Assembly: GCF_051659545.1 (NCBI RefSeq)
Contig: NZ_JBOFOR010000281.1
Location: forward strand, 1 to 31,532
Length of the DNA stretch: 31,532 nucleotides
Source: JBOFOR01 sp051659545
GTDB taxonomy: Bacteria > Bacillota > Clostridia > Peptostreptococcales > Peptostreptococcaceae
Direction: 5' to 3'
The notes beneath the pieces are model-generated. The model was given only the letters and a program-made list of their open reading frames with translations. It had not been told where the DNA came from and made no database searches. A program made the translations under genes and the position numbers. Below are positions 1 through 7,780 of this stretch, one piece after another (within the stretch, counting starts at the first letter, position 1; the number at the start of each line of letters is the position of its first letter).

Positions 1-113
1 AAATCCTATAGAAAAGTACTGGGCAAAATTAAAAAAGAATTTGAAAAAAATACATAAAAATAATAAGACTCTAGAAGAGTCTATTTACCAACTTTTTAAA
101 GTTATATGACTAT
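1..113 (+). mobile_element. 3' end of an IS630-family element (transposase C-terminus)
   Basis: Frame 2-109 is open from the window edge and encodes 35 residues starting NPIEKYWAKLKKNLKK and ending at TGA 107-109. The N-P-x-E-x-x-W-x-x-L-K motif is the signature around the last catalytic glutamate of IS630/Tc1-mariner-type DDE transposases. The transposase stop overlaps the stop of the opposing phosphatase gene, so the element's right end must lie within a few bases of 109. IS630 elements insert at TA, and TA dinucleotides occur at 111-112 and 113-114. The rest of the element lies outside the window, so family is well supported but subgroup and intactness cannot be judged. Confidence 0.72.
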
Positions 114-536
114 AAACTTACTTTCTTTTACTTTTCTTCCATTTACCTCAGTTGTACTCCATTCTATTTTTTTTAGTTTTCTATCACTTAAAAAGAATAT
201 ACTTGGATTATCAAACTCTGCTACATAGGCCATACCGTCTTTATCAACCTTTACAATACTAAAAGTCGAGTAGGCTAAATTTCTAACAGCACATACAGGA
301 AGAGTATGTATAACAGTATCCACTACTTCTTCTATATGTAGTCCTTCCTTTAGCATAGTTATAGCAATTTTTGCTGTTAATGTAGCCAATATATTAGCTT
401 TTACACCACTTCCTAATCCATCTGATAGTACAGCTATAAATTTATCTTCATCATTATAAAACTCAACCTTATCTCCACATAATTCCTCACCATATTTATT
501 TAAACTACTACTTGCAAAGTCCATAAAAAATTTCAT
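102..536 (-). pseudogene. SpoIIE-like PP2C phosphatase, truncated by IS630 insertion
   Basis: The 144 codons start MKFFMDFASSSLNKYGEELCG and match the N-terminal part of the SpoIIE-type PP2C phosphatases that sit beside sensory [FeFe] hydrogenases in Clostridia. The first metal-binding motif is present (LSDGLGSG, residues 37-44), as is the central beta region ending DNPSIFFL. The reading continues to ESKF and then runs into the IS630 end and stops after three non-native residues. The later metal-binding motif of the family (usually SDGV/SDGI) and the rest of the fold are lost, so the phosphatase is very probably inactive. The start codon overlaps the stop of the upstream hydrogenase gene by one base (TAATG), which indicates translational coupling. 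In homologous systems this protein is the presumed output of H2 sensing. Confidence 0.8.
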
Positions 537-2278
537 TATAAACCATCCTCTTCTTGAATAATATTTTTAAGTTGAGTTAAGGTTACTTTTGTTTCTGCAG
601 TAGTCTCACCTAAAAGACTGGCGATTTCTTGGGCTACTGTCATTTGTTTATTTATTACTTTTTGAGCCATATTAACAGCATCAATTTTCATATTTTGGAT
701 TTTTTCTTGTCGCTTTTCATCTTTTGTAATATCATCAGCAATCCATAGCATAAGTTGATTTTTTTCTAACCATATTATACTTTCTATTACGGTGGCATTA
801 TTTTGGTTAATATTGGTTCTTTCTTTGAATATGGTCTTCTTAGTTTCTATCACCTTTTTAAACTTTTCTTCTTCTAAAAACATTCCTATAGGAAGTCCCT
901 TTGCTTTATTTGTTGATATTTCAAAGAATTCTTCCGCTGCTGGGTTTAATTTTACAAACTGTAATTTTGGGTTTATCATAGCTATTATGTTTGGAGTCAT
1001 ATCAAAAATTATATTGTTTAAGTCCTCTGCTTTTTCTCTCATAAAAGGTAAACACATACTCGCCTCTGCCATATTATTATATACTGCTATAGCTTTTTCT
1101 CTACATGTGTGATATCCACAACTTCCACAGTTTAGCTCATCAATTTTTTCATATTTGCCCATACTTTGCAGTATTTTTATTAGACCCTCAATACTTGGTT
1201 TATTTAATAAAACTTCTTCTTTTCCAGTTTCTTTGTATATTGATACATGCTCTATACCATAGCTTATATCTTTATCAATTACTATCTCATCATATACTAT
1301 ATTCTCATATATTTCGTTATAACGATCATAATAAGATTTGACATATTCTTTTAAGTTTTCTCTACGTTCATAACAATTAATATCGTCATCAGGCATTCCA
1401 GAACCGCCTATACAACTGTGTCTACAACTACTCATTTCTAATAATGTATTTTTAAATTTACCTTTATTTACTTCATCCAAAACTTGCATACAATCTTTTA
1501 TACCATCAACTTGAATAATACTTTTTCTTAGATTTTTAAATTCTATACAACTTGTTGGCCCACCTGTTAATGGCAGCAATCTTTTTTCCTTGCTTATATA
1601 CTCAAAAGGTTGTTCTTCTAATTCTTCTAAATTGATATTTTCTTCTATTAACCATTTTTTTAGTTCTTCAAAAGTTAGAACCAAATCTATAGAATCTAAA
1701 TTATGCCCATCTGATTTTTTTGCTAAGCATGGACCTATGAATATGACCCTAGTATCTTTTCCATATTTTTCTTTTAATACTCTGCCATGAAATACTGCTG
1801 GAGCTGCTACTTGAATTATATTTTTTGAAAGTTTAGAATAATATTTTTCAATAAGATTGTTTATTGATGGGCAAAAACTTGTTATATATGTATTATCATC
1901 GTCTTTATTTGCATACTTTTCATACTCATCGATTATAGGATCCGATGTTAAAACCACTTCTTCTACATGGTCAAATCCTAATATTTTTAAAGCGGTTGGT
2001 AGTTTGTTACTATATTTTCCAAAAACTGCTGCAAAACTTGGTGCTACAGACGCTACTACCTTTTTTGTTCCGCGAATATAGTGCTTTACCATTTCTTTTT
2101 CTGATTTTATTAACTTGGCATTTTGAGGACATACCTTAAAGCATCTTCCACAAACAATGCATCTTTCTTTTATAATTTGAGCTTGTTCATTTCTAACTCT
2201 AATAGCATGTACGGGACATTTCCTTACACATGCATAACAATGTTTACAATTTGCTTTTGAAAAACCTATAAACCACAT
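536..2278 (-). CDS. Sensory-type [FeFe]-hydrogenase homologue with PAS domain (HydS-like)
   Basis: 580 residues. Two [4Fe-4S] ferredoxin motifs come first (Cys 11/14/17/21 and 40/43/46/50). An H-cluster domain follows, with degenerate signatures: TSFCPS (133-138), GPCLAKK (182-188) and SSCRHSCIGGSGM (283-295). Next is a Cys-rich Fe-S motif NCGSCGYHTC (383-392, plus Cys409), then a PAS-like domain (about 420-530) and a helical tail. In catalytic [FeFe] hydrogenases the first signature is TSCCP; here the proton-relay Cys is Phe135, while the H-cluster ligand Cys136 remains. This order and these substitutions fit the group C/D putative sensory hydrogenases rather than a bulk H2 producer. The start has an AGGGG ribosome site. 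It is flanked by a [2Fe-2S] protein and a phosphatase fragment in one operon. Role in redox or H2 sensing is inferred. Confidence 0.85.
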   Translation of the reverse strand: MWFIGFSKANCKHCYACVRKCPVHAIRVRNEQAQIIKERCIVCGRCFKVCPQNAKLIKSEKEMVKHYIRGTKKVVASVAPSFAAVFGKYSNKLPTALKILGFDHVEEVVLTSDPIIDEYEKYANKDDDNTYITSFCPSINNLIEKYYSKLSKNIIQVAAPAVFHGRVLKEKYGKDTRVIFIGPCLAKKSDGHNLDSIDLVLTFEELKKWLIEENINLEELEEQPFEYISKEKRLLPLTGGPTSCIEFKNLRKSIIQVDGIKDCMQVLDEVNKGKFKNTLLEMSSCRHSCIGGSGMPDDDINCYERRENLKEYVKSYYDRYNEIYENIVYDEIVIDKDISYGIEHVSIYKETGKEEVLLNKPSIEGLIKILQSMGKYEKIDELNCGSCGYHTCREKAIAVYNNMAEASMCLPFMREKAEDLNNIIFDMTPNIIAMINPKLQFVKLNPAAEEFFEISTNKAKGLPIGMFLEEEKFKKVIETKKTIFKERTNINQNNATVIESIIWLEKNQLMLWIADDITKDEKRQEKIQNMKIDAVNMAQKVINKQMTVAQEIASLLGETTAETKVTLTQLKNIIQEEDGL

Positions 2279-2290
2279 AATCTATCCCCT

Positions 2291-2536
2291 TTATAAATAT
2301 GCTATAATTTCTTTTTCAAATGTTTCTTTTGCATTCTCTATTGATACCGATAGTATTTCTTCATCCCATCTCATAACTGAAACTGTATTTTTACATTCCC
2401 CTAAACAAAATGATGCTACAAGTTCTATTTCATTTTCTAGTTTATATTCCGTTATTAGTTCTTTAAATATTTCTATAACTTCATAGGAGCCTTTTATATG
2501 ACACGCACTACCGATACATATTTTTACAGCTTTTAT
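2291..2536 (-). CDS. Small thioredoxin-like [2Fe-2S] ferredoxin (NuoE/HydC-like) with apparent ATA start
   Basis: An open frame of about 81 codons encodes ICIGSACHIKGSYEVIEIF followed by FCLGECKN. Its four cysteines follow the C-x4-C ... C-x3-C pattern of thioredoxin-fold [2Fe-2S] proteins such as the small subunit of NADH-linked hydrogenases. It ends 12 bases before the HydS-like gene and belongs to the same operon, where it would pass electrons to or from that protein. No ATG, GTG or TTG lies at the expected N-terminus. The AGGGGG ribosome site at about 2544-2549 is correctly spaced for ATA at 2534-2536 (Ile-Lys-Ala-Val-Lys-Ile-Cys). Either ATA is used or the start codon has mutated. Identity is good; the start is uncertain. 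Confidence 0.72.
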   Translation of the reverse strand: MKAVKICIGSACHIKGSYEVIEIFKELITEYKLENEIELVASFCLGECKNTVSVMRWDEEILSVSIENAKETFEKEIIAYL

Positions 2537-2653
2537 ATAAATTCCCCCTAAATCAATACAGCCATGAAGGCATTTAATGATGGTATTTTTGGTTATAATT
2601 TCATAAAAATCATAGCATATTTTTTATATACATGTCAAATTTTCAAATATAAT

Positions 2654-2691
2654 AAAGACACTCTCTCTATGATTTTAGAGAAAGTGCCTTT
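2654..2691 (-). terminator. Rho-independent-type terminator of the hypB-hypA operon
   Basis: Two 15-base arms (2654-2668 and 2677-2691) pair around an 8-base loop. The two non-Watson-Crick positions are G-U pairs when read on the minus strand but A-C clashes on the plus strand, so the hairpin belongs to the minus-strand transcript. It lies 28 bases after the stop of the membrane-protein gene. Confidence 0.75.
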
Positions 2692-2719
2692 ACTATTTAA
2701 GTACTTTATTTTTATTATT

Positions 2720-3646
2720 CTAAAGGTTGTTAACCTTAACTGTGTATTTAAAATACTTTGTATGTGTGTAAATTTCACTTTTCAACGGATTCTTTTTATG
2801 TTTCTTAATAGAGTAAATCATATATACAAATACTCCTAAATTAAATAAGAAGGAAATAATACTAATAGTTAGCCACATACTTTCCTGATACACGGGTACT
2901 ATTTGGAAATTATTGTTTGCTTGAAAGTCAAATGATAGAGAAAACATAGCATATAAAGATAGTATTTGAGCTCTATGTTGAAGCCATGCTCCTCTTTTAA
3001 ATAGAAATTCTGCTATTAGTGCAGCTACTAAGATACCAAATCCAGCATACATTGATCTTGTTGATATACAATTGTAAACATATGCAAAGTTCCATAATGT
3101 ATAGCCTATTATATACATCCAAGTCATATCTGGCCATATCATATCTTTTGACTTATCTTTTGATACTGTAATACCAGTAAATCCTGTTAATGTAACAATA
3201 CATAAAATTCCTGCAATAGCATTTAATATATTCCAAGTTCCACCAAGTATAACTACTCCTGATGGATCTACTTCCATTATCTTGTGAATTCCAAATACTT
3301 CAAGTTCTCTATAAACAGCTTCTGCTATATTTATTGATAAGATTACTACTGGAAATATGGCTGCAAATTTAGTTTTTCCTAGCTTAGTAAACCTTATCAT
3401 CATAAATCCACAAACACCTATTAAAGCTGATACTACTTTTATCCACCCAAACCAAGTTTTACCAGTAGGTGACCCTAGTATATTAGTAAATATTAATATA
3501 CCTAAAAATAATGGTAAACCACAGTATACAACTATTGATAAAATTTTAGACCTTCTTGTCACTTCATTTATTGCTATTAATACCCCCATGAACAATATGA
3601 GCGTAAATATTCCACTAATTGTATAGCCTTCATAAAATAACCCCAT
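2720..3646 (-). CDS. Polytopic membrane protein (possibly DUF5692 family)
   Basis: 308 residues with about nine hydrophobic segments and a cytoplasmic-looking basic tail (SIKKHKKNPLKSEIYTHTK). Aromatic-rich motifs include GKTWFGWIKV, the acidic/aromatic INIAEAVYRELE, GGTWNILNAIAG and WPDMTWMYIIGYTLWNFAYVYN. I recall this pattern as DUF5692, a family without an assigned function, but could not check it. The gene is the last of the operon after hypA (23-base gap, ribosome site TAGGGGGA) and is followed by a terminator. A link to nickel or redox processes is only contextual. No metal-binding histidine cluster of known NiCoT-type permeases is visible, so I would not call it a nickel transporter. 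Confidence 0.7.
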   Translation of the reverse strand: MGLFYEGYTISGIFTLILFMGVLIAINEVTRRSKILSIVVYCGLPLFLGILIFTNILGSPTGKTWFGWIKVVSALIGVCGFMMIRFTKLGKTKFAAIFPVVILSINIAEAVYRELEVFGIHKIMEVDPSGVVILGGTWNILNAIAGILCIVTLTGFTGITVSKDKSKDMIWPDMTWMYIIGYTLWNFAYVYNCISTRSMYAGFGILVAALIAEFLFKRGAWLQHRAQILSLYAMFSLSFDFQANNNFQIVPVYQESMWLTISIISFLFNLGVFVYMIYSIKKHKKNPLKSEIYTHTKYFKYTVKVNNL

Positions 3647-3669
3647 TGAAAATCCCCCTATAAAGATAT

Positions 3670-4011
3670 TTAATAAGCAAGAAGTTCTTTTATGTTAAAC
3701 TCTTGACCTGCTATTAATTCGTATTTTTCTCCGCTACATCTAGGACATACTTTTCTATATTGAATAATATTATATACCTCATTACATTCTTTACATCTAG
3801 CATTTGCTGGTTGTATTACAATTTCTAGCTTTGTGTCTTGATATATTGTTTCATTTACAGCAGCTGGATAACATTCTTCAATAAATCTTGGTATTGCCTG
3901 TGATAATTGACCTATTTCTAGTACAATCTTTTCAACTTTTGTAAGGTTGTTGTCTCTTTTGAAATTATCAACAACATTTATAACTTCATATACAATTCCT
4001 AATTCATGCAT
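3670..4011 (-). CDS. hypA: Hydrogenase/urease nickel metallochaperone HypA
   Basis: 113 residues, the usual HypA length. The N-terminus MHELG carries the conserved nickel ligand His2. The zinc site is complete, with CKEC and CPRC motifs about 17 residues apart. HypA works with the GTPase HypB to insert nickel into [NiFe] hydrogenase (or, in some bacteria, urease). HypB is encoded in the same operon, separated by the large oxidoreductase gene. No [NiFe]-hydrogenase subunit and no hypC, hypD, hypE or hypF gene lies in this window, so its client is unknown. The [FeFe]-type protein nearby needs no nickel. Confidence 0.93.
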   Translation of the reverse strand: MHELGIVYEVINVVDNFKRDNNLTKVEKIVLEIGQLSQAIPRFIEECYPAAVNETIYQDTKLEIVIQPANARCKECNEVYNIIQYRKVCPRCSGEKYELIAGQEFNIKELLAY

Positions 4012-4039
4012 ACTAATGCTCCTCTATTTTTTAATGTGA

Positions 4040-6814
4040 TTATCTTGTTTTTGTGAAAGGGTTAATTTTATTTGCAGTAATTTTAACTTTTCTAGCTATT
4101 GTATTTTTAATAACTGCTTTTGATAATTCATCAATTTCATAACCTTTAACCTCATGAACTTTTTCAAGTTTAATTGCATCAAATTTACATTTTAATGTAC
4201 ATGCTCCACAACCAACGCATAAATATTCATCAGCTTTAGTAGCTCCACAACTTAAGCATCTTGATGTTTCTTTTTTTATTTGCTCCTCTGTTAGGATACC
4301 TCTTAAATCTTTAAAAGTTGTTTTTGACTTTTTACCATCAACATGATCAATCTTTTGTCTTGCTACTCCGTCATATCCATTTATATCTGCTAAGTTTTCT
4401 TTATCAAATACTTTATATAAATGGTTATCTCTACCAAATACTAAAGATTGACCATTTTGTACAAATCTATGAAGTGAAACTGCACCTTCTTTACCTTGTG
4501 CAATAGCATCTATGGCAAACCTTGGTCCACTAGCTACATCTCCACCTGCAAATATATCTTCTTTTGAAGTTTGTAGTGTAACGGGGTTAATTTCAATAGT
4601 ACCTCTTGATGTTAATTTTATATCTTCACCTTCTAAAAGTTTTCCATAATCAAAGGTTTGGCCTACTGATAACAATACATAATCACAATTAACTATCTTT
4701 GTATCGTTTTCATCAAACTTTGGACTAAATCTACCTTCTTCATCAAACAATGATACACAACGTTTGAACTCAACTCCTGTTACTTTATTGTTTTCAGTTA
4801 TAATTTTTGTTGGTCCAAATGAGTTATTTATGTTTATATCTTCACCTAGTGCTTCTTCTACTTCTTCAACGTGAGCTGGCATATTTTCTCTTTGTTCTAA
4901 ACAGAATAAATCTGTTTCAGTTACACCATCTAATCTTACTGCTGTTCTTGCAACATCTATAGCAACATTACCTCCACCAATAACTATAACCTTGCCTTTT
5001 ACATCTGTTTTTTCTCCTAAATTAACATTTCTTAAGAAATCTACACCACTTATTACTTCATTAGTATTTTCTCCTTCTATGTTTAATGCTCTACCATTAT
5101 GAGCACCTATAGCTATATAAAAAGCATTAAAGCCTTTATCTCTAAGCTCCTTTATTGTTATATCCTTTCCAACTTCAACACCTGTTTCAAACTTAACACA
5201 CATTTCTCTTAATACATCAATTTCAGCTTCTATTATATCTTTTTCTAATCTATATGATGGAATTCCAAGTGTTAACATTCCACCAAGTTTTTTTTGTTTT
5301 TCAAATACAGTTATATCATATCCATCTGTTGATAAGTCATATGCACAAGTCAATCCTGATGGCCCTCCACCTATAATAGCAATTTTTTTATCACTATAAT
5401 TGTGCCTTTTGATTGGAATAAATCTTGTACTTTGGTCTAAGTCTTTTTGTGCTATAAACTTTTTGATATCGTCGACTGCTACTGCTTCATCTATATCACC
5501 ACGTGTACAATCTTCTTCACATAATCTCGGACATATACGACCACAAACTGCTGGTAGTGGATTATGTTTTTTTATCAACTCTAAGGCTTCCATATATCTA
5601 CCTTGTGATGCAAGTTTAACGTAACCTTGTACTGGAATATGTGCTGGACAGTTTGTAATACAAGGTGCTGTTCCAGAATCTAGTGTATTTTTTCTATTTA
5701 TTCTATAGTCACTATTCCACTTATCTTCATTCCACTGGGTATTCCTTGGCGTAACTTTTGTAATTTTCTCATCTATTGGTTTAGCTGAACATAGTTTTTG
5801 TCCTAGTCTTAGAGCATTTGTTGGACATACATCAACACATTCACCACAAGCAACACATTTACTTTCATCTACTACGGATTTATAGTTTGATCTTACAATA
5901 TCATTATTAACAAATTCATTTGCTAGTCTCATAGCATAACATCCACATCCGCAACAGTTACAGATGGCATGGGTATGACCTGGTTCATCTAAGTTTGGAA
6001 TTGAGTGCATTAATCCATTATCTTCAGCTCTTTTTATAATTTCAAACGCTTCTTCTCTACTTATTTCGCGCCCACGCCCTGTTTTTATATAATACTCTGC
6101 TGCATGGTCTAGTTGTATACACATCTCTTCTTTTAGATGCCCACAACCTTCGCCCATTGCCTCTCGTGATGTTCTGCAAGAGCAATCTGATACAGAAAAT
6201 ACACTTGCTTCATTCAAATGTTTTGATATTTCTTCGTATGATACTTTTCTTGAATTGCCATCTATAGACCTTTCAATTGGTATAACTCGCATTGGTCCTC
6301 CACCTACGGGCATAATACCTGCAGCCATAGGACCTTTTTTACTTCCAAAATAATAAAATGACTCTGCTACTTCTGGATATTTTGCAACAATCTCTTTATT
6401 GTTGTTGATCATCTCTAAATGACCTGGAACAAATATATCCTGCCAATACATGTCTACTCCATCTACAGTATTTACAAATGCAACCCCTGCCCATGCAATA
6501 TAATCTAAAGTTTCTTTAACTTTATCTAGTGGCTCTCCTGATGATTTTGAGACATCATTTGCACTTAGTTTTTCACGAAATTTTAGGTGCATCGCAATTT
6601 TAGCTTGGTACTCATCAATTATTGGAGCAAGTGCATAGTACTCTGGTCCAAATGGAATAGCTTCACGTGAAGTATTAGCCTTTGTTCTTCCAATTTTATT
6701 AGCTAAATCAACTATTTCTTGTCTATACTCCCTACCATCAACATCTGCCCATGTTAGAGCAAAATTAAATCTTTTTGACTTATTAAAATTTGTTTTTGAT
6801 TGATCTTTTGACAT
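4040..6814 (-). CDS. Multidomain ferredoxin/FAD-dependent GltD-like oxidoreductase (924 aa)
   Basis: An N-terminal region (1-300) of uncertain family carries Cys-rich motifs DCSCR (210-214) and CNCCGCGC (285-292). It is followed by a [4Fe-4S] motif CVACGECVDVCP (320-331). Residues 385-465 form a GltD-type N-terminal Fe-S domain (PCITNCPAHIPVQGY; Cys 424/428/432/436). A two-dinucleotide flavoprotein domain follows: FAD-binding GGGPSG (482-487), NAD(P)-binding GGGNVA (613-618) and the second FAD motif GGDVASGPR (757-765). The end has a further Cys-rich segment (CLSCG 853-857) and ferredoxin motif Cys 866/869/872/876. The family moves electrons between NAD(P)H and ferredoxin or a partner; the substrate here is unknown. 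It starts 3 bases after the hypB stop with an AAGGGGGAG site and is followed by hypA, so the three proteins are co-expressed and may act together. Confidence 0.85.
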   Translation of the reverse strand: MSKDQSKTNFNKSKRFNFALTWADVDGREYRQEIVDLANKIGRTKANTSREAIPFGPEYYALAPIIDEYQAKIAMHLKFREKLSANDVSKSSGEPLDKVKETLDYIAWAGVAFVNTVDGVDMYWQDIFVPGHLEMINNNKEIVAKYPEVAESFYYFGSKKGPMAAGIMPVGGGPMRVIPIERSIDGNSRKVSYEEISKHLNEASVFSVSDCSCRTSREAMGEGCGHLKEEMCIQLDHAAEYYIKTGRGREISREEAFEIIKRAEDNGLMHSIPNLDEPGHTHAICNCCGCGCYAMRLANEFVNNDIVRSNYKSVVDESKCVACGECVDVCPTNALRLGQKLCSAKPIDEKITKVTPRNTQWNEDKWNSDYRINRKNTLDSGTAPCITNCPAHIPVQGYVKLASQGRYMEALELIKKHNPLPAVCGRICPRLCEEDCTRGDIDEAVAVDDIKKFIAQKDLDQSTRFIPIKRHNYSDKKIAIIGGGPSGLTCAYDLSTDGYDITVFEKQKKLGGMLTLGIPSYRLEKDIIEAEIDVLREMCVKFETGVEVGKDITIKELRDKGFNAFYIAIGAHNGRALNIEGENTNEVISGVDFLRNVNLGEKTDVKGKVIVIGGGNVAIDVARTAVRLDGVTETDLFCLEQRENMPAHVEEVEEALGEDININNSFGPTKIITENNKVTGVEFKRCVSLFDEEGRFSPKFDENDTKIVNCDYVLLSVGQTFDYGKLLEGEDIKLTSRGTIEINPVTLQTSKEDIFAGGDVASGPRFAIDAIAQGKEGAVSLHRFVQNGQSLVFGRDNHLYKVFDKENLADINGYDGVARQKIDHVDGKKSKTTFKDLRGILTEEQIKKETSRCLSCGATKADEYLCVGCGACTLKCKFDAIKLEKVHEVKGYEIDELSKAVIKNTIARKVKITANKINPFTKTR

Positions 6815-6817
6815 GAT

Positions 6818-7483
6818 TTACTCCCCCTTATTTAACTCTTTTTTTATCCAGTTTGTCCATTCATCTATTCCTTCACCTGTTTTAGCTGATACTTTAAATA
6901 TCATAATATCTTTATTTAATTTTCTTACTCTTTCCTCAAGTACATCCATATTAAAGTCAAAATGCTCCATAACATCTACTTTATTTACTATTAATACATC
7001 TACTTTGCAAAATATATCAGGGTATTTTAAAGGTTTATCATCACCTTCTGGTACACTTAGTATTGCAATATTTTTCATAGCTCCCGTATCATATCCTACT
7101 GGACATATAAGGTTACCTATGTTTTCTAGAAATACTAAATCTAACTCCTCTACACCCAATTCATCAATACCTTGCTTAGTCATAGTTGCATCTAAATGAC
7201 ACATTCCACCTGTATGCAATTGTATAGCTTTTGCCCCTGCCTCTTGAACTGTTCTAGCATCAACATCAGAATCAATATCTGCCTCTAGTACCCCTATTTT
7301 AACTTCGTCTTTTAATTTTTTTATAGTACTTACTAATGTTGTAGTTTTTCCACTACCTGGAGATGACATAATATTAATTAAAAATACCCCCTGATTTATT
7401 AATTCATCTCTAGTAGCATTAGCAACTTTTTTATTATTTTCATTTACACCTTTTTTTAATGTGAAAACCTTTAACTCATCCAT
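6818..7483 (-). CDS. hypB: Nickel-insertion GTPase HypB
   Basis: 221 residues from the ATG at 7481-7483, preceded by GGGAGGG. A longer in-frame start at 7531 lacks such a site and would only add 16 unconserved residues. GTPase motifs are all present: Walker A SSPGSGKTT, switch-region LEADIDSDVDA, CHLDATM, LENIGNLICPVGYD and the guanine-specificity motif NKVD. The conserved Cys and His of the C-H-L-D motif lie at the metal-binding dimer interface known in HypB. The N-terminal CxxCGC nickel motif and histidine stretch of some HypBs are missing, so this is the short form. First gene of the hypB-oxidoreductase-hypA-membrane protein operon. Confidence 0.93.
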   Translation of the reverse strand: MDELKVFTLKKGVNENNKKVANATRDELINQGVFLINIMSSPGSGKTTTLVSTIKKLKDEVKIGVLEADIDSDVDARTVQEAGAKAIQLHTGGMCHLDATMTKQGIDELGVEELDLVFLENIGNLICPVGYDTGAMKNIAILSVPEGDDKPLKYPDIFCKVDVLIVNKVDVMEHFDFNMDVLEERVRKLNKDIMIFKVSAKTGEGIDEWTNWIKKELNKGE

Positions 7484-7577
7484 TTTAACCCTCCCAGAAG
7501 TCCTTTTAAGATGATTATAACAATGTAGCAAACTTCTAACAACGGAGATTTTTATTGGGCTTTTATTCTATTTTTAC

Positions 7578-7665
7578 TTTAGTAATGTGTTTACAGTAAT
7601 ATAATTACATAAACTCATGATAATAAAGTCAATAACTATATATTTAACTTAGTAAAGTGTTAACA
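7578..7665. promoter_or_regulatory. Repeated operator-like motif TTAGTAAwGTGTTwACA upstream of hypB
   Basis: An 18-base element occurs twice, 70 bases apart: TTTAGTAATGTGTTTACA (7578-7595) and CTTAGTAAAGTGTTAACA (7648-7665), differing at three positions. The second copy contains the palindrome TGTTAACA. They lie in the gap between the divergent hypB operon and the HTH-protein gene, 95-180 bases upstream of hypB, so they could control either. The half-site resembles Rex or Crp/Fnr-type sites, but no full consensus match is visible; the regulator is unknown. Confidence 0.4.
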
Positions 7666-7685
7666 TAAACCTAAAGTAATCTTTT

Positions 7686-7720
7686 TGTTAATATTTTGTC
7701 TTGCTAAAAAAATATTAACA
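7686..7720. repeat. Perfect 12-bp inverted repeat between divergent operons
   Basis: TGTTAATATTTT (7686-7697) is repeated as its exact complement at 7709-7720 after an 11-base spacer. It sits about 60 bases before the start of the HTH-protein gene and on the upstream side of hypB. The composition is AT-rich, so chance is not excluded, but the TGTTAA/TTAACA half-sites echo the two repeated motifs next to it. A regulator-binding site is plausible; a terminator is unlikely because no T-run follows. Confidence 0.35.
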
Positions 7721-7780
7721 TTATAAACTATAAATATAACAGAATTGTCCATTAAAATATATATATTAAGGAGGCTTACA

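Noticed and set aside
2564..2839. Plus-strand open frame across the terminator and the membrane-protein 3' end
   Set aside because: It is a shadow of the minus-strand gene and runs through the terminator hairpin.
2720..3646. Nickel permease to serve HypA/HypB
   Set aside because: The HxxxxDH-type motif of NiCoT carriers and other nickel-permease signatures are absent.
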